Below the pieces are notes generated by a model. The model saw only the letters and a program-made list of their open reading frames with translations, ran no database searches and was not told the DNA's origin. Shown here piece after piece: positions 34,919 to 43,122 of a stretch of 64,000 nt of DNA; position 1 is the stretch's first letter; every line of letters starts with the position of its first letter. Source of the stretch: a virus. The position numbers and the translations under genes were made by a program. The stretch covers positions 1 to 64,000 of the IMG/VR virus record IMGVR_UViG_3300002835_000119; one strand, written 5' to 3'.

Positions 34919-35359
34919 ATGTGGATCAGAAACTACATCAATGAGATAGAAGAATACCTGACTGAATCAGGAGCAAGTGCCCAGGAGCTTGAGGCATTTG
35001 AGGAGTACACGATTACGCTGAAGGATCGGGAAGAGCTGTTGGATCGATATCCGGGGCAGACTATTTTTCAGGCACCACAAGTTGACAAAGAGCTACTAAA
35101 TGACTACAGTGCAAGAATCATTCACTACGAGGTTGAGGTTATGGGAAGTCCAATTTACGAAGACCTAAAGAGAAAGTACGAGAGCCAAGACAGTTGGCCA
35201 GAATTTATGAGAGACAACAAAGGAAGATTTATGGAATCACTAAAGACTGCAAATGCAGGGTGGTATCAGAATTCCAGGGGTGAGCTATTTCACTACGATG
35301 GAACAATCTGGGATAACGTCCCGGAAGAGCGACTACAGCAACTAGAATATCTAGGCTAA
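34919..35359 (+). CDS. Hypothetical protein, 146 aa
   Basis: Acidic helical N-terminus (RNYINEIEEYLTESG), then a WYQNSRGELFHYDGTIWDNV segment typical of short beta-hairpin modules (the pattern YDGxxW occurs in small wall- or sugar-binding repeats). Function unknown. Confidence 0.68.
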   Translation: MWIRNYINEIEEYLTESGASAQELEAFEEYTITLKDREELLDRYPGQTIFQAPQVDKELLNDYSARIIHYEVEVMGSPIYEDLKRKYESQDSWPEFMRDNKGRFMESLKTANAGWYQNSRGELFHYDGTIWDNVPEERLQQLEYLG

Positions 35360-35374
35360 GCACGAGAGGAAAAT

Positions 35375-35740
35375 ATGCTAAAACCTAATGCAGGACAGAT
35401 GCGAGGATTCAGAATTGTTCGGGATCCAGATGGCATCTTGCTAAACCCATTTGAGATTATGGGAATGAAGTACGGATATGTGATCACCTACGGTGAGGGA
35501 TCACCTGCAATACACAACGGTGAAGACTGGGTATCAGTTTTGACTGGAACCGAAACCGAGTTTGCAGAAAAGCTCCAAGAACTACTAGTAAATCAGGGCA
35601 CAAAGATTGCTCAAGTTGCTAGTTCAAATCCAATTTACATGGAGCTAGCTGCTCAAATGAATATTTTTGCGGGAGCTCCAGCAGGAGCATCTTCTAGTCA
35701 AACAAGTTCAGATTCAACTCCTACCTACTTTAAGAGTTAG
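35375..35740 (+). CDS. Hypothetical protein, 121 aa
   Basis: GFRIVRDPDGILLNPFEIMG, YGYVITYGEGSPAIHNGEDW, ending in a Ser/Thr-rich tail. GAGAGG upstream. No family; cotranscribed with neighbours. Confidence 0.66.
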   Translation: MLKPNAGQMRGFRIVRDPDGILLNPFEIMGMKYGYVITYGEGSPAIHNGEDWVSVLTGTETEFAEKLQELLVNQGTKIAQVASSNPIYMELAAQMNIFAGAPAGASSSQTSSDSTPTYFKS

Positions 35741-35741
35741 T

Positions 35742-36317
35742 ATGTCCTCATTTTTAGATGCGTTTGATGTCAGTGAAGAGAAGCTCGAGCTACTCGATAA
35801 AACGATTGCTCAAGACCCAAGACAAAATGACAAGCGTATCTGTATCTGTGGGCACTCGATGTCTAGACACAAACGAAGTGAAGACACTGGAAGAATCGAA
35901 TGCAGACCAGCCAGGTTTGATTGTCCATGTAAACACTCTCGCCCGGTAATTGAAGTACCAAACACTAAATATTTTTTGAGCAGGACTTTAGGTTCGGGGG
36001 AAAAACATGCCCTTACCCGAGGAATATTCTTGTCTCAAAAAGCTATAGCCGACGAGTTCAATCAAAATGCAAAATGGATCATAGATCTAAAATGTGATGA
36101 TTGTGGGGAGGAGACCAAAGTCTTCCCAGTTATGTGCGACTCAGACGGATATCGACTCTATGAAGCAAAAATAGATGGCAAAGACCCAGATCAGGGGTAC
36201 TACTATCTCTATTGCGCAAAGTGTCGGGAAGTCTATACAGACAGCGACGAAGCAAATGCCAAGAGGAATGCTAAGGGCCTTACTTTAGTCGTTGACAACA
36301 CAGCAACACCTTCCTAG
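35742..36317 (+). CDS. Cys/His-rich hypothetical protein, 191 aa
   Basis: Start 35742 directly after the previous stop. CICGHSMSRHKR, CRPARFDCPCKHSRP, CDDCGEE and CAKC suggest two zinc-binding modules separated by a helical linker. Possibly nucleic-acid-binding; not identified. Confidence 0.7.
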   Translation: MSSFLDAFDVSEEKLELLDKTIAQDPRQNDKRICICGHSMSRHKRSEDTGRIECRPARFDCPCKHSRPVIEVPNTKYFLSRTLGSGEKHALTRGIFLSQKAIADEFNQNAKWIIDLKCDDCGEETKVFPVMCDSDGYRLYEAKIDGKDPDQGYYYLYCAKCREVYTDSDEANAKRNAKGLTLVVDNTATPS

Positions 36318-36370
36318 CAAAACCTGTGCTAGGATGCAATTACCAAAACTAACGTTAGGAAAAATAAGTT

Positions 36371-36643
36371 ATGGCAAAAATCTCAGGATGGGAGAAGTTC
36401 CGCAAGGCGGTAACTGGGTCCTACAGCGAGAAGTTGACTTTGGCTCTAGCTCAGGAGGCGGCAGAGGTTCGCCGTGCCCAGCTAGCAGTTGACAAGTCTC
36501 GAATTGAAACTAAGAAAACTTCTGCCGGAACTGGCAAGGTTGCTTCAGGTGACAAGAAGAAGCCAGCTGCCCCAAAGAAGCCAGCGGCCAAGAAACCAGT
36601 AGCTAAGAAGCCGGCTTCTGCAAAGAAGAAGGCCTCAAAGTGA
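36371..36643 (+). CDS. Lys/Ala/Pro-tailed small protein
   Basis: 90 aa: a globular N-terminus (SGWEKFRKAVTGSYSEKL) and a C-terminal tail of KKPA repeats resembling histone H1 or DNA-packaging tails of actinobacteria. Could bind DNA or teichoic acid. Ends overlapping the next start (GTGA). A TGTGCTAGGAT extended -10 lies at about 36326-36336. Confidence 0.7.
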   Translation: MAKISGWEKFRKAVTGSYSEKLTLALAQEAAEVRRAQLAVDKSRIETKKTSAGTGKVASGDKKKPAAPKKPAAKKPVAKKPASAKKKASK

Positions 36644-36927
36644 ACAAAGCAGCACTCGAGTCTTACCTAAGAAATCTTTTGGGTCAGGCCATTGGAGCAA
36701 TCGTGATTGTTGGACAGACATCGGGAATTGTTTCTCCAGTCGAGTTTGGTGTAGGGGAGTGGCTACTTGTAGCTAACGCTCTCTGGGCATCTGCAATTCC
36801 AACTCTACTTCGTTGGATCAATAAAAAAGATCCAGCTTTTGGTAGAGTGGCTGAAGTATTAGCAGCTGAAGTCGGTAAGAAGCTTGCCAGCGAAGCCACT
36901 AAAAAGAAGCCAGCAAAAAAGAAATAG
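36640..36927 (+). CDS. Membrane protein with Lys-rich tail, holin-like
   Basis: 95 aa from GTG 36640. Two hydrophobic stretches (LLGQAIGAIVIVGQTSGIV and LLVANALWASAIPTLLRW) and a basic KKKPAKKK end. The topology resembles small actinophage holins; the basic tail matches that of its neighbour. Confidence 0.68.
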   Translation: MNKAALESYLRNLLGQAIGAIVIVGQTSGIVSPVEFGVGEWLLVANALWASAIPTLLRWINKKDPAFGRVAEVLAAEVGKKLASEATKKKPAKKK

Positions 36928-36938
36928 ATCAAGAGTAA

Positions 36939-36978
36939 AATCGGGATTGCAATTTTAATTGCAGTCCCGTTTTTATTT
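36939..36978 (+). terminator. Terminator after the 36640 gene
   Basis: Stem of 11 bp (36942-36952 with 36959-36969), followed by TTTTT. Confidence 0.85.
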
Positions 36979-36993
36979 AGGTAGAATCTAACC

Positions 36994-38052
36994 GTGCCGT
37001 TATTACAGTCTTTTACTCCCGAGGTCAATAACCCTCCCATCCAAAAAGAGGGCTATCTCCTCTTCCTCGATCAAAATTTTGGTGGATTTTTTGAGCATAA
37101 AGATAAAATCCCAAAAGAATATCTTTCTTATTTAGTGCCTAAATCTGACTCCCCATTGATGACAGACGAGCTTAAAGTCTATATTCCTTTTTACAGACAG
37201 ATGGGGCACTTTATGCTAGAGACACTGTCTGAAGTTACCAAGCAGATAGAAATAAGATCCGGTTGGGTAGGCCTAAATCTTGTAGTCCAACCAAAATCAA
37301 AACTTGATTCAACGGGGGACCAAAGTTTAATGGGGACGGGTGCAACAGTAATTGATTATTTTCTTGATGCCCTAGAGTCCACCGGCCAGGTAAATTTGAT
37401 TAAGTTAAAATATCAAAAAACTTTAGGCCCGTTAGAGATTTTATTAATACCAGCAAAAAACATTCAAATCTTTGATTCAATTTTCTTTAATGTATCAGAC
37501 ATAAAAAGGGTCCGAAAATTTTGTAGGTCTTTGCCAGACATAAAACCATCGACCAATAAAAAAATATATCTCTCTAGAAGATCCACCCAAGACCGACAGA
37601 TTATTAGCATCGAGGATTATCTGGGGGTTAAAGACAACCCACACATAGATTTCCCTGGACTGGCCGCTCGTATTTTCTTTGAAGACAAAGTAGAGAATTT
37701 TTTGAGGGACACCGCAGATTTTGAGATAATCTGTCCAGAGAAAGAGTTTACTGATTTTAAACATCAAATAGAGACAATTAGCCAAGCAACGGTTTTGGCA
37801 TCTTCTACCAGTTCTGGTTTACTCAATATGTTCTTTATGCCAGAAGAATCTAGCGTTGTTGAGTTAGTCACTCCGCTAATTACTAACCTGGGGGAAGACG
37901 AGGTACAAACTCAGACCTATCACAGTCAGTACTCAATTGTCAGCCATGCATTAGGCTTTGAATATGTAGGCATACCTCACAACAGATATGCCCCGGATTT
38001 GATAGACAGGATAAGGAATTCAATGTGGTACTCATTCCGAGGGAACGTGTAG
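36994..38052 (+). CDS. GT61 / DUF563-family glycosyltransferase
   Basis: 352 aa from GTG 36994. KIYLSRRSTQDRQIISIED, DFEIICPEKEFTDFKHQIE, LASSTSSGLLNMFFMPEESS and VVELVTPL are the family pattern. Second GT61 of the window (see 4846). Leaderless: TAGAAT 36982-36987, GTG six nt later. The transcript probably ends in or before the structured RNA. Confidence 0.86.
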   Translation: MPLLQSFTPEVNNPPIQKEGYLLFLDQNFGGFFEHKDKIPKEYLSYLVPKSDSPLMTDELKVYIPFYRQMGHFMLETLSEVTKQIEIRSGWVGLNLVVQPKSKLDSTGDQSLMGTGATVIDYFLDALESTGQVNLIKLKYQKTLGPLEILLIPAKNIQIFDSIFFNVSDIKRVRKFCRSLPDIKPSTNKKIYLSRRSTQDRQIISIEDYLGVKDNPHIDFPGLAARIFFEDKVENFLRDTADFEIICPEKEFTDFKHQIETISQATVLASSTSSGLLNMFFMPEESSVVELVTPLITNLGEDEVQTQTYHSQYSIVSHALGFEYVGIPHNRYAPDLIDRIRNSMWYSFRGNV

Positions 38053-38222
38053 TAGAATGTTTTTACCCTGCGGTGTGTTTTAGGAAGAAGGTCTTGAACG
38101 GGCCGAAAGAATGGACACATCGCAGGACCAAGTTTGTTTCCGGGAGAGGGAAACAAAATAACCCAAGCTAGGGTTAGGAAAACCGCCTCAACATGGTAAA
38201 GTGTTGGGGCGGTATTCTTTTT
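38053..38222 (+). ncRNA. Candidate structured RNA of four helices with terminator
   Basis: A -10-like TAGAAT at 38053-38058 precedes it. Helix 1: 38067-38077 with 38116-38126 (11 bp, one G-U). Helix 2: 38133-38141 with 38149-38157 (9 bp). Helix 3: 38159-38164 with 38171-38176. Helix 4: 38182-38193 with 38202-38213 (12 bp), then ATTCTTTTT. The ribosome site and GTG of the methylase at 38233 follow directly, so it could be either a free sRNA or a leader attenuator. No ORF. Confidence 0.6.
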
Positions 38223-38232
38223 AGGGAGATCA

Positions 38233-38937
38233 GTGAGAGACGACGTAAAGCTTTATTGCTTAGATGCTACTGACAAATTTTTAGATCCTGAGAGCGTCAA
38301 TCTATTTTTTGTGAACCCTTCATATCTTGGCTCTGCCCTAGACGAGTATGGAGGAGATCCCGAAGATCACATCAACAAGGTCGAATCTGTAGATGACTAC
38401 CTAGCCAGACTTTTAGTTTCTGTTCTTCGAATGGGGGAAGCACTGGCCCCTAACGGATCAATATTCATGATGCTTCAAAATCAATATAACATAGTCCCAA
38501 GATTGTGCAACTTAGTCGAAAGCCAGACAGACCTAACCGTTGGTCAAATTTTTGTCTGGGACTTTTCCTCCACTGAATTTTTAAAATCTTTGAACTACGA
38601 AAAGATGGGACTCATAATCCACTTCTACAAAGAGTCTTTCTATGTCGATCCAGCCAAGAGGGAGTATGTGGTCAAGCTACCTTTGGATCCCCATAGCCTA
38701 TCTAGATATGACTCCATCGGGTTTACCGGAAGCACTATCCCCGAAGAACTTTACGAAAGATTTATACTTGCGTTTTCTAAGGAGGGGGATACAGTTGCAG
38801 ATATATTTGGGGGAACTGGAACAGCTGCCGTGGCAACACTCCGGTTGGGTCGAAAAGTTGTATACAATGACATCTCGCCAGACCAATACAGAATCACCGA
38901 GGCTCGAATTTTAGATATGGATAAACATGAAAACTAA
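38233..38937 (+). CDS. DNA methyltransferase-like protein with NPSY motif IV
   Basis: 234 aa, paralogue of 15315-16013. VADIFGGTGTAAVATLRLGRK is motif I; motif IV reads FFVNPSYLG, N-P-S-Y in place of N-P-P-Y. Start GTG 38233 with AGGGAG just after the terminator of the structured RNA. May be a less active or differently targeted methylase. Confidence 0.78.
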   Translation: MRDDVKLYCLDATDKFLDPESVNLFFVNPSYLGSALDEYGGDPEDHINKVESVDDYLARLLVSVLRMGEALAPNGSIFMMLQNQYNIVPRLCNLVESQTDLTVGQIFVWDFSSTEFLKSLNYEKMGLIIHFYKESFYVDPAKREYVVKLPLDPHSLSRYDSIGFTGSTIPEELYERFILAFSKEGDTVADIFGGTGTAAVATLRLGRKVVYNDISPDQYRITEARILDMDKHEN

Positions 38938-39166
38938 CTGGACAAAGATCCCAATAGTTGCAACCGATTTGGGGGTTTCAGTTAAGACCGTCTATAACTG
39001 GATCGAGTCTGGAAAACTATTTATGCCTCAAGCCGGGTATGTAGATCGAGACGAGGCCTTTGCAGTGTGGGTTAATCAACAAACTCTAAAAAGCGTTAAT
39101 TCATACTTCATGGCGATTAAAGGTATCAAAAGAGATAGCAACGGACGATTCTCCGGCAAGCCATAA
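38927..39166 (+). CDS. MerR/excisionase-type HTH protein
   Basis: 79 aa: IPIVATDLGVSVKTVYNWIE is a helix-turn-helix of the HTH_17 type followed by a wing-like GKLFMPQAGYVDRDEAF. Overlaps the methylase end by 11 bp. May be an excisionase or transcription regulator. Confidence 0.75.
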   Translation: MKTNWTKIPIVATDLGVSVKTVYNWIESGKLFMPQAGYVDRDEAFAVWVNQQTLKSVNSYFMAIKGIKRDSNGRFSGKP

Positions 39167-39298
39167 TGAGTGGTTTAAAGTGGGGGAAAGTGGAGTCGTT
39201 CTTAATAAATGTCCAAAACAGGAGCGCTCTCCCTCTCCACGCGCAAAAAAACTTTCCAAAAATAATCACCAACTTTTCACGAATGTACAATTGATGCC

Positions 39299-39430
39299 AT
39301 GTCAAGTAACATTAGCGGCGTCCAGGAAACTCAGTTTCCCTCAAATACCCTACAATTGACGGAGACGGCCCTGTCACAGTCCTCTCCCCAGTTGGCAGGG
39401 TCGTCCTCTGCTTTCATTAGGGGCGTTTAA
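39299..39430 (+). CDS. Possible 43-aa leader ORF upstream of the terminase-like gene
   Basis: SSNISGVQETQFPSNTLQL, Ser/Thr-rich; stops one base before the ATG at 39432, the spacing of translational coupling. The last codons coincide with a reverse-orientation copy of the GACGCCC motif. The rest of the 265-bp gap 39167-39298 has no ORF I can support, but contains one ACTTTTCACG element. Confidence 0.4.
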   Translation: MSSNISGVQETQFPSNTLQLTETALSQSSPQLAGSSSAFIRGV

Positions 39431-39431
39431 C

Positions 39432-40403
39432 ATGGCCGACACCCCAATTAACCTATCCGACCTCGTAATCGACCTCCCAGTAGCGGCACGCGCCGATTTA
39501 AGCGAGCTTGGCATCGAAGAACTCGATAGGGGCGTTTGCGAGGACACCTTCCAGAACCGCGCCCTCCTCAGAAGATCCAAGCTTATTTGGGAAACCGTTT
39601 ACACCCAGGACGGATCTTCGAGCGGCCTGCTCAAAGTAAGGTCCGCCGATTCAACCCGCGAGCGCCGGATCCAATCGCTTTCTGAAAAACGCCCGATCTT
39701 GGTTAACCCAACCGACAATAACTCAGACTACCTAACCGGCCTGGATCTAATCGCCGAGGAGTCAACGGATTACCTGGTTCCACCTTGGGTTCTGGGCGCG
39801 ACTCGTAAGTGGTTGAAGGAACAAGAAAACGGTGGACCGGCGTCTGACAAACGCCAGCCTGCCGCCCTGCCTCACCGCTGCCGCCAAGTTAAGTTCGACG
39901 GAATCCGCTGCATGCTATGGGCGTCTGGCGCACCAAAGGATGACGGCCTGTGCCGAATACACCTACGCAATCTCAAACACAAGACCTCCGACGACATCGA
40001 ACGCGCCCGTGAAAAGTTGATGCAAGCCGCGCCCTTCGCTGTTGACAAACTCGAAGAGCTCATGGAATACGCTGAGAGCGAACCGGTCAAACTAAAAGCC
40101 GCAACCGAGATCCTCGACCGAGCTGGGGTTAGGGGCGGCTACGAAGTTGACTCTAACCTTAACGTTGAAGTTCGGCCTGCCGCGGAGATCATTGCTGAAC
40201 GGCTTGACCGATTGGCGGCGGGTGCTATACAGGCCGCGGCACGGCTCGCGCCCGATAACTCTGTGATAGACGCCGAGGTTGTGGTCGAAGATGTCAAGAC
40301 CCCCTTGACAGAATCTGCTTTGATCAACGGACCTACTCAAACTTTTAACGAATCATTAAAAGATGAAGAGCGGCCCGCGCTCGTTAACCAGGAAGATAAA
40401 TAA
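39432..40403 (+). CDS. Putative terminase small-subunit-like protein
   Basis: 323 aa. An N-terminal acidic region, then a Cys-containing segment (CRQVKFDGIRCMLWASG...CRIHLRNLKH) that could bind zinc, a helical PFAVDKLEELMEYAE and LKAATEILDRAGVRGGYEVD, AAEIIAERLDRLAAGAI. The last part resembles the C-terminal portion of actinophage small terminase or related packaging proteins. No large terminase nearby, so this is tentative. Confidence 0.5.
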   Translation: MADTPINLSDLVIDLPVAARADLSELGIEELDRGVCEDTFQNRALLRRSKLIWETVYTQDGSSSGLLKVRSADSTRERRIQSLSEKRPILVNPTDNNSDYLTGLDLIAEESTDYLVPPWVLGATRKWLKEQENGGPASDKRQPAALPHRCRQVKFDGIRCMLWASGAPKDDGLCRIHLRNLKHKTSDDIERAREKLMQAAPFAVDKLEELMEYAESEPVKLKAATEILDRAGVRGGYEVDSNLNVEVRPAAEIIAERLDRLAAGAIQAAARLAPDNSVIDAEVVVEDVKTPLTESALINGPTQTFNESLKDEERPALVNQEDK

Positions 40404-40406
40404 CCG

Positions 40407-40700
40407 ATGAGAGATTATGATGCATTGGTCGAAGCGGCCCGCGCTCACTATGAACACCTGAAAACGGATATCAATAACAGCAAGGACCGCGTTGAGCACA
40501 TCCGCCTAACCGCTCTTGCAAACGAAGCGCATCACCTGTTAACGGATCTGCTTGCTTTTAGAGTTGGTTTGGTGTATAGTCACACCGCTTTGGTCGACGG
40601 ACCTACGCTAAGCGATTCTCTTGTTGAACCGATTGAGCCCCTGGACTTACCAGAGTTCAAGTCACCGTACACTCCGCCCGCGCCTCTGCGTTTAGAGTAA
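40407..40700 (+). CDS. Hypothetical protein, 97 aa
   Basis: Helical N-terminus (RDYDALVEAARAHYEHLK), Pro-rich acidic C-terminus (EPIEPLDLPEFKSPYTPP). Three bp after the previous stop. No family. Confidence 0.62.
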   Translation: MRDYDALVEAARAHYEHLKTDINNSKDRVEHIRLTALANEAHHLLTDLLAFRVGLVYSHTALVDGPTLSDSLVEPIEPLDLPEFKSPYTPPAPLRLE

Positions 40701-40708
40701 GGACCGCC

Positions 40709-41383
40709 ATGACCGGGGAGCTTTCATTCGGGGACATCCAATCGCTGGGGTATGAGACGGAGGAGATCTTGCCCCGCGTTTTTAAACTAAAAAACTTTGT
40801 CACACAGGATGAGCTGGAGGAACTTTTCACGGAAGCAAACAGCTACTCTGAAGAAGACTGGAACTACCGGTACCTGGCGGAGATGCGATTGCACGCTCTT
40901 GAAAAGTTTGGCCGGGATGACCTCGAGAATCTAAAAGCTGAAGGCTTGTTGGAAATCACTGACAACTTTGCTGATAAAAACATTTCTGTTGCAAACGTTC
41001 AGTTGATGCAAACATTGCACAGACGCTGCGAAGAAATCTTTAACAAGGTTGGGGGGCTCGACGTTACTGGGTTCATCGTCTTCCAGAGACTGTACGCCGG
41101 GACTGAACTAATTTCCCACTTTGACAAATATTCGGACAAGCTTGTAGAATATGCAGCTGTGCTATATTTGAACAATGATTACAATGGCGGCGAGCTCTTC
41201 TTTCCGAAGTTTGATTACGAGATTAAGCCGGAGCCAGGAACGTTGATCATCTTCCCCAGCACAGAGCAGTTCGAGCATGGAGTGCGTCCAGTGAAAGAAG
41301 GTCCCGTTCGTTATGTCATCCCAGTTTTCATCAAAGCAAATCACCCGGATGGTTCGATGGCTGGTTGGGCAAATTTCGGGTAG
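40709..41383 (+). CDS. 2-oxoglutarate/Fe(II) dioxygenase (P4H-like)
   Basis: 224 aa. LISHFDKYSD gives H-x-D; AAVLYLNNDYNGGELFF and TLIIFPSTEQFEHGVRPV give the distal His and neighbouring Arg. Complete active site. Preceded by GGACCG. Seventh oxygenase-fold gene of the window and the only one in the 39-44 kb segment. Confidence 0.85.
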   Translation: MTGELSFGDIQSLGYETEEILPRVFKLKNFVTQDELEELFTEANSYSEEDWNYRYLAEMRLHALEKFGRDDLENLKAEGLLEITDNFADKNISVANVQLMQTLHRRCEEIFNKVGGLDVTGFIVFQRLYAGTELISHFDKYSDKLVEYAAVLYLNNDYNGGELFFPKFDYEIKPEPGTLIIFPSTEQFEHGVRPVKEGPVRYVIPVFIKANHPDGSMAGWANFG

Positions 41384-41393
41384 GATAGGTTTT

Positions 41394-42251
41394 ATGAAAC
41401 TAAGAAAGTCTTCGGGCCCAGCAGCTGCAGCAGAACTTTTCATGAACGCTGCAAAGAACTACCTGGGGTACCAGGCAGATCTTGGTGGCCGCAATACCTT
41501 CGGCGAGCGTGTTGGCTACAACGCTCAGCCATGGAGCGGCGCGTTCATTGATGTCTGCGCCCGCGAGGCCGGCTTGAAGATTCCCTCCTTCGTTTACACA
41601 CCAGCGGCGCTCGCAGAGTTCATCCGGGATGGAAACTTTTCACGAGAGGCGCGACCAGGCTCCATCGCAATCTATAACTTTTCATCAAACGTTGGCCATG
41701 CGGCCGACGCATTCGGCATGCCCCATTGTGGAATCGTTGTTGATGTCCGCGAATTTGGGGACACGGGACGTTTCATCACTGTTGAAGGGAACACCGTAGG
41801 ATCCACGGCCTATGAACAGAAGGACGGCGTCTACCAGAAAGTGCGCTCCATCAACGAGGTCCTGGTCTTCTGTCATCCAACAGCAAACGGGGGGCGCCCA
41901 ACTTTTAACGAACGGTTAATGAAATTCCTGGATGGCGGCCGGACCAAAGTTGAGTCGAGTGAACTCAAGTTTATTGATGAGGCGGCCCGCAATCCTCAAC
42001 AAATAAAGATCGATAAAGAAATCCGGCCCGGAGACCGTAACAAGAAGATCGAAATCATTCAGCTAGCCCTCGCAACGGTAACCGACATTAGGGGCGTGCA
42101 GCCTGGCAAGTGGGACTCAGTAACCGCAGCGGCGTGCGCTAGGTATCAACGAATGATAGGATATGTTGGAAAAGACGCAAACGGCCTGCCCGACGTAAAC
42201 ACGCTGAAGAGGCTTGCGAAGGATACGGGGTTGTTCGAACTTGTTAGCTGA
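41394..42251 (+). CDS. CHAP-like endolysin with peptidoglycan-binding domain; catalytic Cys apparently Ser
   Basis: 285 aa. NTFGERVGYNAQPWSGAF then PHCGIVVDV and VEGNTVGS follow the CHAP order, but the residue after the Trp, normally Cys, is Ser. The C-terminal domain EIRPGDRNKKIEIIQLALAT ... YQRMIGYVGKDANGLPDVN is a PG_binding_1 repeat. Could still bind and cleave, or could be a related fold with another mechanism. Leaderless: TAGGAT 41381-41386, ATG seven nt later. Confidence 0.78.
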   Translation: MKLRKSSGPAAAAELFMNAAKNYLGYQADLGGRNTFGERVGYNAQPWSGAFIDVCAREAGLKIPSFVYTPAALAEFIRDGNFSREARPGSIAIYNFSSNVGHAADAFGMPHCGIVVDVREFGDTGRFITVEGNTVGSTAYEQKDGVYQKVRSINEVLVFCHPTANGGRPTFNERLMKFLDGGRTKVESSELKFIDEAARNPQQIKIDKEIRPGDRNKKIEIIQLALATVTDIRGVQPGKWDSVTAAACARYQRMIGYVGKDANGLPDVNTLKRLAKDTGLFELVS

Positions 42252-42309
42252 TCACGAACCTAATAACCGCACGGGGAGGAAATATCCTGAACGCAACAAT
42301 GCTGTCGTG

Positions 42310-42471
42310 ATGACGGTGTACACTCGAGCTCCAGAGAAGTGGTTGTTGGTCGATCGAGAAACGGGCGAGGTTTACGAGGGGAACGAACAAGGAAGCTGGG
42401 ATCGCTACATTCCAGATCCAAGCATCACGGATGAGGAGAGACTGAAGAATGTCAAAAGAATTCAACATTGA
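42310..42471 (+). CDS. Small actinophage-type protein, 53 aa
   Basis: MTVYTRAPEKWLLVDRETGE with GNEQGSWDRY: I recall similar small proteins (KWxLVDxETGxxxEGNxxGxW) in other actinophages. A GTG one codon earlier is possible. Overlaps the next gene by 23 bp. Function unknown. Confidence 0.65.
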   Translation: MTVYTRAPEKWLLVDRETGEVYEGNEQGSWDRYIPDPSITDEERLKNVKRIQH

Positions 42472-42805
42472 TAACTATCGATACGTAGAACAGCACATCG
42501 GATTCTCTGAGTGGCTACAGGCCTATAAACCTCAACCGAATCACATCAACCCCCAGGCGCGGCTAAGCGGCCTGCTATACGAACATGACGGCCCGGAATG
42601 GGATCACATTGTCCAGCTGCCGGTTCAACAGTTCTGGACCGTATACGACGACAACGGCACGCTCATGATCCGCAATGGATACCAGGTACGCGGACGGATC
42701 GGATACGTTGTTACGCACAGCATGCACAATGCGCACGGGACTGTAATGATCGACGGCCTGACCCAAGAGATGTTGGATCACCGGCTCGGATCTGAAGAGC
42801 ACTAA
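42449..42805 (+). CDS. Hypothetical protein, paralogue of 50566-50952
   Basis: 118 aa. PVQQFWTVYDDNGTLMI, RNGYQVRGRIGYVVTHS: the pattern W-T-x4-G-x-L-x-I-x2-G-Y-x4-R-x-G-Y-x2-T recurs in the protein at 50566 (PQKIWTLREEDGSLSITAGY). Beta-rich; unknown role. Confidence 0.7.
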   Translation: MSKEFNIDNYRYVEQHIGFSEWLQAYKPQPNHINPQARLSGLLYEHDGPEWDHIVQLPVQQFWTVYDDNGTLMIRNGYQVRGRIGYVVTHSMHNAHGTVMIDGLTQEMLDHRLGSEEH

Positions 42806-42806
42806 T

Positions 42807-42896
42807 ACTTTTAACGGTTCGTGAATGGGCCGAAGGGACCACAGGGCCCACAGGGACCACATGGCCCGCAGGAACTTTTAACGGTTCGTGAAAAGT
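42807..42896. repeat. Two copies of ACTTTTAACG operator-like element
   Basis: Copies at 42807-42825 and 42874-42896. The second is a near-perfect palindrome (10-bp arms ACTTTTAACG and CGTGAAAAGT around GTT). Related elements lie at 39272, 40341, 40822, 41635, 41901, 42919 and 43318, so it is a family within one segment. Between the two copies is a run of ggNccN triplets. Confidence 0.7.
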
Positions 42897-42941
42897 ATAG
42901 ATGGCAGCGACTGAAGAAACTTTTAACCGGCGAGCGCCGAT

Positions 42942-42970
42942 TTGACAAACCGGCCTGCATGCAGTAAGCT
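42942..42970 (+). promoter_or_regulatory. Promoter for the 43000 gene
   Basis: TTGACA (42942-42947), 17-bp spacer, TAAGCT (42965-42970). Confidence 0.72.
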
Positions 42971-42999
42971 CCTAATAACTTCTCAAAGAAAGGAACCTC

Positions 43000-43122
43000 A
43001 TGACCGAGACATACACGATTACCCGCCTAGAAGGTTGGACGGACGAGCAGTGGAACGAGATTGTCGAAGCTGTTGAAGACACGGTTGTTGCTGTAGCGCG
43101 AGACCTAGGACTGGATGACTAA
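43000..43122 (+). CDS. Small acidic protein, 40 aa
   Basis: TETYTITRLEGWTDEQWNEI then VEDTVVAVARDLGLDD. AGAAAGGAACC upstream; the stop overlaps the next start (ATGACTAA). No family. Confidence 0.6.
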   Translation: MTETYTITRLEGWTDEQWNEIVEAVEDTVVAVARDLGLDD

